64,000 nt of DNA, from assembly GCF_029784135.1 (NCBI RefSeq), contig NC_073745.1, positions 110,853,216-110,917,215 on the forward strand, read 5' to 3'. The position numbers and the translations under genes are program-made. Below are positions 55,801 to 64,000 of this stretch, one piece after another. This DNA comes from Toxorhynchites rutilus septentrionalis. Lineage: Eukaryota > Arthropoda > Insecta > Diptera > Culicidae. The notes under the pieces are model-generated. The model saw only the letters and a list, made by a program, of their open reading frames with translations. It ran no database searches and was not told the DNA's origin. Position 1 is the first letter of the stretch, and each line of letters opens with the position of its first letter.

Positions 55801-56800
55801 AAAAATTCTTAACGACACTGTTCTTAACGACATATCGCGCTCAAAATTGACATTGGGACCACTGACAGTAGTACTAATTTCAAAGAACAAAAAAAAATAA
55901 AAATACTCAGCGAGAAAGATTAACTCCACAAATTCCCGGTATATATTTGATAGAATGTAAGACATAGTTCACAAAGTGAAGACAACTTTTTCAGTGAAAG
56001 ACTCAAGATAACCAGGAAAATCTATTTCAATCGGCAGTACTTAGGCTGCAAATATTGCCTGGTTCACCTTTTGTCTGTGTTCAAGAGATTTCAAGACCTA
56101 GTAGTTTCGGACCTCTTAGGGTGGACAGTCACCGCCTTGAGGTACTCCTGATGTGTTTGTAAAATTATCTTATTGATCAGATCCACGTAAGCCAACGAAT
56201 AAGCCCTGGATATATAGTATGCAAGCAGTCACACTGCTTGAGATCTTTCAAGAAGTATTCAAACCGAATTACCAGCTTGGGTGGACGACATGGAAGTTAT
56301 TGGTAACATATAATTTATTCTGTTTTACTGAATAAAATTCTCAAGAGCAATTGCTACACCACAGACGATAAGATGAAGGCAGCTGTTAAGTTTTTGATAC
56401 AGTGAATGTCTCAAGAATTTTTCAATGACGAATTGAAAAAAATACTTTCATTTTAGAGATTTTTTTTTAATGACGTCTACATTGAGAAATAATAAATGAT
56501 TGTGAAGATTGAGAATTGTGCTTCAATATACTTTTGGTATGGACTTGTTGACTTCCAAGCATGTGTGCATTACTTTTCAGTCAACCGTCGTAAGTTGGTT
56601 AAAAGTATGTTGATCATATAATTCACAGTATGAAGTCTAAATCGAAAAAAAAGTTCTCATTCTGAAAACATCTTGCAGTTTGTATCCATTCTCAAAGTGT
56701 TGTACTATATTCGACATTAGGTATTGAAACAGTGCTCAACACGACTAACTGCCATCATCATTTCCACGAAAGCAAACGATAGTACGTGTTAATTTCGCAG
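55801..56800. other. Spacer
   Basis: Short frames only; possible further mariner remains to the right of 55800. Nothing supported. Confidence 0.3.
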
Positions 56801-58834
56801 TCCCCGCCTGATGCTAAAAGATAACAAACAGAGATAACCCATTAGGCAACCGAAACAAATCGAACCATTCCGAACCGTGGGCTCTCGCACAACCAACCGA
56901 AACGGTTGAAGCTTAATGTGTTGATTGGAATCCATCGAACTAATTTGTATATTTAAAAATTATCATCCATCATAACCCAACGATTCTCCCCGATCGGCTG
57001 TTTTGGTTCCCACCGAATAAAAAGTGCGCTACTCTTCCGTCAATTTTAGGGAACTTGTTTTAATAGAATCATTAACCCGAAGTAGAGAAAGAACAGGAAA
57101 AAAAACTATTCGGATAACAACATTAACCTTCGTGACTTACAAATTACTCACTCTCATTAGAGGGATTCCTCCCAATCTATTCATGTCCTAATTGGCTGTT
57201 TTTTCTCCCGTAAACTCTTTATCACTAACGATAGCAGAACAAAAGATCGTTTTCAGGCAAAGGCGTCAAAAAACGCCTATTTCTCGGTGCTCACGTGTGA
57301 AGCCGCCAATGCAATGATCAGTGATGGGCAGTGACGGTGGTGGCGGCGGCGCCGACGGTTTTGGGGGTGATAATGAAAAGCAAAGCATAGCGTATCGAAA
57401 TATTGTTCTCAAATCTCTTTCTAACTGACGATCGAAGATTGGATATGGCCGCCGGGCAGGCGGTCGGGTTTGATTTCTGTACTCCGTAGATTTTCCAGTG
57501 GCTGCCGTGTGTATCCCACAAAACCCAATGTTGTGTGTTTGGTAGAAAAATACGACCGAATAATGCCCGAAGGCCACCGCACCGGAGTGTACTGAGGCGG
57601 GAAGGAGAAAAGCCTCAACTGAACTAAGTTCAACGCAGTTCGGTAGCGCATGGGAAAGTGCTCGTTTTAAGTCAACACGCCAAAGAGGCAGACGATATTC
57701 GATGGAGCGATGGGCATTGGGAGTGGATACAGAAGCACCATCCGATGAATCTCCTCGCGCGTGGATTACATTCGACAAGTATGTTAATCACTGGAATGCA
57801 CATTTTGCATTACAATATAATGACTAAACTCTTCCCGGGAATTAACGCGAGCGCAAACCGCAAACCAATGACACAACGGTTGACATTTGATTCTAGTTTT
57901 ACTACCATCGGCAGCAATCTCAAACATCTACCGAAGAACTCTAGCAGATTTTACACAACACCTTGCGCGATGGTGAAATATGGTGCTGAAAACGAATTGC
58001 ACCGCTCGATGCCGAGACCGATCCGTGATGCTCTGAAAGTGCAGCGTAACATTCCAATCGTTTAATAACTTCATTACCATCGGTTTATATATGGAGTTGT
58101 TCTCGGGTTTCAGTCGATCCACCAGCATCGATCCACCAGCATCGATCCACTGCTCACCATCTGGTAGATATTTTATGAAATTCAATTAAATCGAGGATGG
58201 GACTTGTTTACCACGCTATTTATAGACGATTTTGTCGTTCACTTTTCGTTTAATGAGGAGCTTTCCTCGGGCTCACCTGCTTCTCCTCCTCCTCCGCTCA
58301 TTCCCATTCTGCAAGCAACGGTTCGTACCCACCATCCATTATTTATTTTTATGTCTTCCAATTGTACCCAACCTGATTGATCGTGTTGTTTCAGCTCTTT
58401 TGTTGCCCCAGAACTTCCCGGGTGGTGTTCGATTCGGTGGCGACAACTTGAACCCGGACTGGACTTCCGGACGATAAACTTTCCCATCGACTCCACACTC
58501 GAGGCAGCGGAGACAATGCATGCTGACGACATGTCTTGATTAGATTTTTGTGTTACATCTTTTTATACATTCAGCCCATGATCCGACGTGGAGCTCGATT
58601 TGGATAATGCCACCAGTGCGCCACCATGGCATCGGTTGGTGGTGAGAAATAATAAAATGAAACAGTTTCGATATCAGCACGGGGGAAGAGTATGCCACTA
58701 GTTGTGGGAGAGTGTTTCCGCTATCACGGCCATGTCCTCGTGGAATGGGGAACAGAGAAATACATGAAAGTGATTGCAGACATGGTCAATAGTTGGGAAT
58801 AGGAAAGACTTTGAAAGTGGGAATTAATGAGCAG
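56801..58834. other. GC-richer low-repeat block with long unassigned frames
   Basis: GC-richer sequence without transposon ends. On plus, 57658-58065 is open for 135 codons from an ATG (begins MLVLSQHAKEADDIRWSDG); on minus, 57266-57778 is open for 170 codons and ends in a proline-rich part. They overlap and neither resembles a family I know, so at most one could be real. There is no obvious splice architecture. Candidate host exon/UTR or conserved noncoding region. Confidence 0.35.
58107..58153 (+). repeat. Short tandem repeat ATCGATCCACCAGC
   Basis: Three adjacent 14-bp units (the third diverging after CCAC). Confidence 0.8.
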
Positions 58835-60082
58835 TAGGGTGCCAATGAATGTCTGGGAAAAAATCGTCCCCAAAATTTCAAAAAGTTACCCTATACAAAA
58901 TGTTTACCACTTCGAAAAAACACCCTATGCCAAATATCAGTTCAATCGGACTTAAGGGAGAGTGGCGCAAAGCGGTCAAAGTTTGAGTTTTTTGAAAATC
59001 CAAAAACCACCCAAGGAGGGAGTAAAGGAAATCGGGAGTTTCGAACAAATTTTTTTGATGCCAAATGTCTTAAAATTGCATGAAACGTCGAGATCTAGTG
59101 TCATCTCGAGAAAAAATATTTTTCAAAAATCGACTCTCTGGAACTTTTTTCCGTTTTTTTTCGGAGTATGAGACGAAACGTATGGTTTTAAGTGCCAATA
59201 AAAATAATTATCTCGATTTTTCATTCGGAACTTGTTGCGATATGTTGATTTGCACGATAATATACTCTATGAAAAATATTATCTCATTCTAACTTAATTA
59301 ATAGTGTTGCAGACGTGAAAATTTGAGTTTTTTGAAAACCGAAAAATCACCGGAAATCGGGGTTTTCAAAAAAAAAAAAAAAATGTAAATGTTATGTCAA
59401 ATGTCTTAAAATTGCATAGCAAATCGAGATTTATTTCAAAAAAAATATTTTTGTTAAAAATCGACTTTCCAGACGGAAGAACGACTAAGTGCAAAAAAAA
59501 AATTTTTTTTTGATTTTTTTTTCGAGATAACAGTAAATCTCGAAGAGTAATGCAATTTCTAGACATTTGGCACCAGCAAATCTTTTTAAAAATCCCGATT
59601 TTGGGTGATCAAAAAGAAAAACTCAATTTTTACGTCTGTGACACTAATAATTGAAGATCGAATGTGCTAATATTTTGCAAAGGGTATATTATCGTTCAAA
59701 TCAACATTTCGTAGCAAGTTCCGAATGAAAAATCGAGATAACTATTTTTATTGGTTCCCAAAACTATACGCTTCGTTTCGTATTCCGAAAAAAGTCCCAG
59801 AGTGTCGGTTTTCGGCAAAATTTTTTTTTTGGAGATGACACTAGATCTCGACGTTTCATGCAATTTTAAGACATGCGACATCAAATTTTTTTTTCCAAAA
59901 CCCCGATTTCCGCTACTTCCCCCTTGGGCGATTTTTTGATTTTCAAAAAACTCATACTTTGACCACTTCGCGCCCCTCTTCCTTAGGTCCGATTGAGCTA
60001 ATATTTGGCATAGGGTGTTTTTTCGATCATTTTTTATGAGGTAACTTTTTGAAATTAGAGGTGACCATTTTCATTGGCACTC
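58835..60082. mobile_element. Fold-back element, 1248 bp, with 10-bp TSD
   Basis: The left part, AGGGTGCCAATGAA, CACCCTATGCCAAATAT, AATCGGACTTAAGGGAGAGT, GGTCAAAGTTTGAGTTTTTTG and ATGTCTTAAAATTGCATGAA, recurs in inverse order and orientation on the right. The palindrome extends almost to a centre near 59460. Direct copies of TAATGAGCAG flank it (58825-58834 and 60083-60092). Long inverted arms with a 9-10 bp duplication are typical of Mutator-like (MULE) fold-back elements, the likely superfamily (inference). No transposase. Confidence 0.88.
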
Positions 60083-60271
60083 TAATGAGCAGTGTTCGTT
60101 TATTTTGGAGCGTTTCTGTTTCCTGAAATAGGTGTATCTCTGTAATTCTGTCTTTTGTTGTTAATATTATGTATTCTTATGAAATGAAAATATTAGATTT
60201 TATTTATGAAACTACGACTTCTATTTTGGAATGTACTGTGAGAGTTAGTTTCCGTACGAAAAGTGCATTAC

Positions 60272-60861
60272 AAGTAGGGGAGGTGGGGGTAAAACGGACA
60301 TGTTAAGAAGAGAGGAATAATTTTATTCAACCAAGGTCTGAACTCATCACGAATGTCCGTTGAATGATAAAAAAATAGAATTAATTCACCTAGAAGTGAT
60401 ATCGTGCTTTTCAGCAGTATAAACGGACAGACCCTCGACTATTTAATTTTTTGGTTCCAGTCAGTATCTAAACAGTCCACATTTGGCGATTTGATTTCCA
60501 TTTATTGACGCAGGGCATTCCTTAGGAACAGATTAAACAGACTTTTTATAGTCTATCTCGCTCCCACTGGCAACTGTCCGTTTTACCCCACCGGTACAAT
60601 ATTTTTGAATAATTTAAATTTTCCACTCAAAATTGAACAAAAACTTCACTTCACTCAAAATGCTTAATATCGAAGCAACTACAATTACATCCACACCGGA
60701 ATCATTCATGATTTTCGGTTTTTGTTTCCACTATTCCACTTTCGATCAGTATTCATTGTATTCTCGTTAACAGAAATATTAAATATAAAATGTAACTATA
60801 CAAATCAACCACCTGTCCATATTATCCCCACTGTCCGTATTACCCGCGGTTCCCCTACTTG
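60272..60861. mobile_element. MITE, AAGTAGGGGA..GGGTAAAACGGACA ends
   Basis: Left end CAAGTAGGGGAGGTGGGGGT plus AAAACGGACA, right end inverse of CAAGTAGGGGAACCGCGGGT plus AATACGGACA. Inner inverted words (CTGTCCGTTTTACCCCAC at about 60573) repeat the end. About 590 bp, noncoding. Flanks do not define a target duplication. Confidence 0.8.
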
Positions 60862-60924
60862 CTCAGGATCAACTTGCTGGTCGAATTTTATGCGTAATTT
60901 TTTTGAATAATTTTAGTAAATTAC

Positions 60925-61258
60925 TAGCTGACCCGGCAAACTTAGTCCCGCCCAAAATGGATTTTTTTTGTTATCAATACCTTAAAACATTCACGTTATT
61001 TTACCGAGCGAACGATCAGGGTCTACTCGCAGAACTGTTCATTGATTGATCTTCTTATTAATTTTTTACAATTTCCGTTTAATTCGAATATCCTAGTACT
61101 TCTACCAAAACTCATCATTATAATATCAAATTATTTTCAAACACAATTCTCGTTCCAAATTTTTCAGTCACCTCTAAATAACATGTGTATCTGTTACATG
61201 GAATACATGATTGATCCAGATTACACGATGAATATATCTAAAAATAAATTAATATCTA
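60925..61258 (+). repeat. CTAGCT-ACCCGGCAAACTT repeat, copy 2
   Basis: CTAGCTGACCCGGCAAACTT, GTTCATTGATTGATCTTCTT, CCTAGTACTTCTACCAAAAC and TCTGTTACATGGAATACATG line up with 53540-53830. It continues to 61258, where a MITE is inserted; beyond the MITE the Helitron-like sequence starts. Confidence 0.7.
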
Positions 61259-61260
61259 TA

Positions 61261-62156
61261 CAGCGCGGACTCGATTATATACAGTTTTTGATTTCTTTTT
61301 ACTGTATATAATCGAGTCCTGTATATAATCGAGTCAAAAAAGTTTTTTCTTTGTTTGATTTTTTTGCATGTATTTTTCGTTTTTTGAAAATAAAAGAGGA
61401 ATTCGACTTTTGATTCATCCCCTTAAAGTCAGAAAACACCTTTCTCACATTAAATAAATTTATCCAGATTCTCTCAGGAGGTGATAGACGATCATATTTG
61501 ATGAAAAAAATCCTCCTACGCATATGTTCGAATTTCAACAATGACAGAGTTATAGAACTTTTTTGTTGTTTTGAACTCTGTTGCCTCAAACTGGCTCTAT
61601 ATAAAAAAGTACGCTACGGAAGACGATTCTAATACTTTCATTTGAAAGATGAGAAAATTTTGTACAGTTTATAGCAGTGGAACAAATTAGTGGATTTTAC
61701 TGACATTTTGGAAGTGAAACATCTAAAAGTTAATAATTTTTAATGTGTTATTATTAAATTTATCCTAGAAAATTATATTAAACTAGATTGTTTCTATCAA
61801 TTAAATTGAAGCTCTCTAACCGCTCTAAAATTTGTTCTTTGATGTACAACTTCTATCTTTCTTAATTTGGCTGCAATATCGATATAAGCAATTCCTGGTG
61901 AAAATTCAAGCAAAATCTTCAAAAATCACGATTTTTACCCCACTGTACATGTAATAGCCACTTAAACTTCACCTTAACGTTGAAAGGTTTCATTTCTTCA
62001 TGAAATAAGCCACATTTGAAATATTAAAAAAAAGTTTTTTTTCCAAAGTGTAAATAATCGAGTCCAAAATTGTATATACTCGAATCACATATAATCGAGT
62101 CTATATATAATCGAGTCTATATATAATCGAGTCTGTATAAAATCGAGTCCGACCTG
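61261..62156 (+). mobile_element. Complete CAGG-family MITE (896 bp)
   Basis: CAGCGCGGACTCGATTATATAC at the left; the right end has five closely spaced TATAATCGAGTC words, closing TCCGACCTG. TA on both sides (61259-61260, 62157-62158). Interior equals the 49.9-kb copy in reverse and 16.7-kb copy in the same orientation. It contains CCCCACTGTACATGTAATAG and CTCTAACCGCTC-type blocks; no transposase. Confidence 0.9.
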
Positions 62157-63240
62157 TATATATAAAAATCTCGCGTCACGGTGTTTGTTACCGAACTCTG
62201 AAACTCTGAAACGGCTCGACCGATTTTGATGAAGTTATGTACTAAAAACTTGGTAATCATAAGAATAAGTTGTAAGCTACAAACAATATTCAAATAATTT
62301 GACAGTCGGTCGTTTTTCAAACAGAACAAATTTATTTATGTTGTTAAATGACAGATGGCGCTAGGTCGAACTTTCATCCACACATTCGCAAGTAACTTCA
62401 CTTCATCTAAAGCCAGACGTATCGCCGGCGAGCTGGAAATATTTTCTAATGAGCACAACTAATTATTGGAATACCTCAAATCACACTTGTTCGATTTTCA
62501 AAATGTCAATCACGTTATTGTCATCAATTCTGATAAAACATCTGCTGGAGAGCACGTGGCTAGATTCAGTGCGCAAGCGTTACTAAAATCATAGAAGTGT
62601 CTGCACAACGGTGCGAGAAATTGTGATTCGAAGAAAAAACAATAATCTGGAATTCATCGTTAACGCACATCGTTCATGCAAGCTCTAGAATGTGTGTGAC
62701 CACAATGCAAGTTAGAAGAAATATCTTTGATGAAAAATGCCTGACCGTTCTGAAAGAACAAGATGAATATTGCACAAACATTAGACAACGTGATCCTGTC
62801 ACAGGTACTCTTTACGAACATCATTACTCATTTTGAAATAATATTTATGAATAAATATTGACGAATAAAATAAAGCAGTGCGCTCGATGGATTTTATGTG
62901 TATCGTATGATGTCATTATATGATGCTGTGAGCTGTACCATGGTCGACATGTACGTGAGGAGAGAGAGCAAATGACTGCGATTCGTACCACCTAATCAAC
63001 ATAAGTGGCTTAGGGAAGACTACATTCACTTGGGAAACGCTATCATGAGCAATGCCGAAACAGTGTCAGAGTCAAAAATATCCGAACGGATTGCAACTTT
63101 CCATTCTGAAATCCGTTCGATATCTGAAATCCTTCACGACACAACACATTCTCTGCAATTGGGGGATAAATCTTGAACGAAAATTGTGTCTGACGATGAT
63201 TTTATGTTATGTGTAAAGTTTTGGTGGAAATTCAAGAAAA
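62157..63240 (+). pseudogene. Helitron relic
   Basis: Begins TATATAAAAATCTCGCGTCA and CGGTGTTTGTTACCGAACTC with CGGCTCGACCGATTTTGATG, typical end text of insect Helitrons. Decayed Rep/helicase-protein segments follow: LLEYLKSHLFDFQN, INSDKTSAGEHVARFSAQA (the ADKTPAGEH box), REIVIRRKNNNLEFIVNAHR (62612-62680), and VDMYVRRESK, LRFVPPNQHKWLREDYIHLGNAI (two stretches, about 62945-63050) corresponding to the DMYVKIE..RL..NQ..LR..EY..L.DAI region. Stops and gaps throughout; the helicase domain is absent. Rolling-circle element, inactive. Confidence 0.8.
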
Positions 63241-63684
63241 TTCGTAGACAAAAAAGCTAAGTTAGAGTGTATACTTGGAATATGGGCCCTTGCCCCTCGG
63301 GTGATTCTTTCCTTGGTTGCTTCTCTCGGGTTTGTAAATAAATTTTGTGCAACACTCGGATAATTGAAAATCCAATTACACAATTCAATTTATTCTCACT
63401 ACTATCTCACAATGTCTACAATTTCACAATTTATTTACAACAATTTGGTATAATATAATAATATTTTAAATTCCCAATCTTCTTTCTTGGTGATTGATTT
63501 TCAATTTTTGAACTACTATCCAACTGTCCCTGTTCTTTCTTTTAATCTCTCTTTTTCAAATGTTTCAATACTTTTCCAATAGCCCTAAATTGTTTCCCTT
63601 ATCCTTCCCTTTCTTTGTATGGTTTTTAAATCTCTCTTGTATTGGTGAATATAATTCAAATGTATCTAATTCGGCCCATGCCGC
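63241..63684. other. AT-rich spacer
   Basis: No supported feature; CT-rich in its second half. Confidence 0.3.
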
Positions 63685-64000
63685 AAAGTTTTGACTTGGG
63701 ACTACATCTAACCGGAGTATATGGGGGGTAAAAAGAAAACCTAAACACAAAACATGCAGGAAAAAATGAAAGATTCCGAATGCTTATGACTCGAACATTT
63801 CTTACTGGATCGGAAATATGTTTGCATCAATTGATAGGGAATATTTCTACGCTTCTATCGCAATTAATAAAATGTTATTTTTCGTTAGATAAACAATTGA
63901 ATAACTGTAAAATGTTAAACGTTATCTAAACGCCCTAATTGCCTCGTTTTGATTGGCTCGATTTACGGTTTCCCCAACACAGCCATCAAAACCAAGCAGC
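63685..64000 (+). repeat. Dispersed repeat, copy B (runs off the window)
   Basis: Second copy of the repeat at 14370-14680, same orientation. Continues with a GC-richer CGATTTACGGTTTCCCCAAC stretch to the window edge. Confidence 0.6.

Noticed and set aside
62080..62156. Regular TATAATCGAGTC repeats as a CRISPR-like array
   Set aside because: Spacers are almost absent and the words are the reiterated inverted end of a MITE.

Overview
The window looks like transposon-rich intergenic or intronic DNA from an insect, most likely a culicine mosquito. The evidence is the AT-rich composition, an ITmDD37E element of the Tc1/mariner superfamily, a mariner DD34D element, a tRNA-derived SINE, many MITEs with short inverted termini, and Helitron, piggyBac-like and hAT relics. 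The species call is inference from the element families. I found no intact single-copy host protein gene, no bona fide tRNA or rRNA gene, and no CRISPR or prokaryotic organisation.

Layout. 1-5.1 kb: a decayed hAT transposase on the minus strand, a GC-richer block and a 349-bp MITE. 5.7-10.8 kb: MITEs and fold-back elements in AT-rich DNA. 11.4-13.6 kb: a GC-richer, low-repeat block with promoter-like composition but no recognisable exon. 14.3-16.5 kb: a broken histone H2A copy with histone 3' stem-loops, a local duplication, and an internally deleted mariner. 16.6-18.7 kb: copies of a TA-flanked, CAGG-ended MITE family and a 118-bp tandem array. 19.4-20.7, 24.1-25.4 and 42.7-44.0 kb: three nearly identical ITmDD37E copies, each broken at a different place.

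23-30.7 kb is a nest. A plus-strand non-LTR retrotransposon (endonuclease, reverse transcriptase, C-terminal tail) has been split by ITmDD37E copy 2, by a minus-strand non-LTR element and by a mariner. Host sequence appears to be missing at two of these junctions. 31.7-34.6 kb is a GC-richer block without repeats. 36.6-42.5 kb holds Tc1-like and hAT relics, including two nested hAT-type MITEs with perfect 8-bp target duplications. 44-47 kb has a fold-back element, a pogo-like deletion derivative and a SINE. 48-58.8 kb alternates low-repeat blocks with MITEs, a piggyBac-like MITE and a mariner relic. 58.8-64 kb holds a 1.25-kb fold-back element with a 10-bp target duplication, another MITE, a Helitron relic interrupted by a MITE, and a second copy of the repeat seen near 14.4 kb.

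Nothing here works together as a pathway. The interest lies in the nesting order, the near-intact transposases, the target duplications, and the link between relics and the MITEs that share their ends. The GC-richer blocks (3.1-4.7, 11.4-13.6, 31.7-34.6, 48.1-49.3, 56.8-58.8 kb) are the places where host exons or control regions could lie, but I could not identify any.
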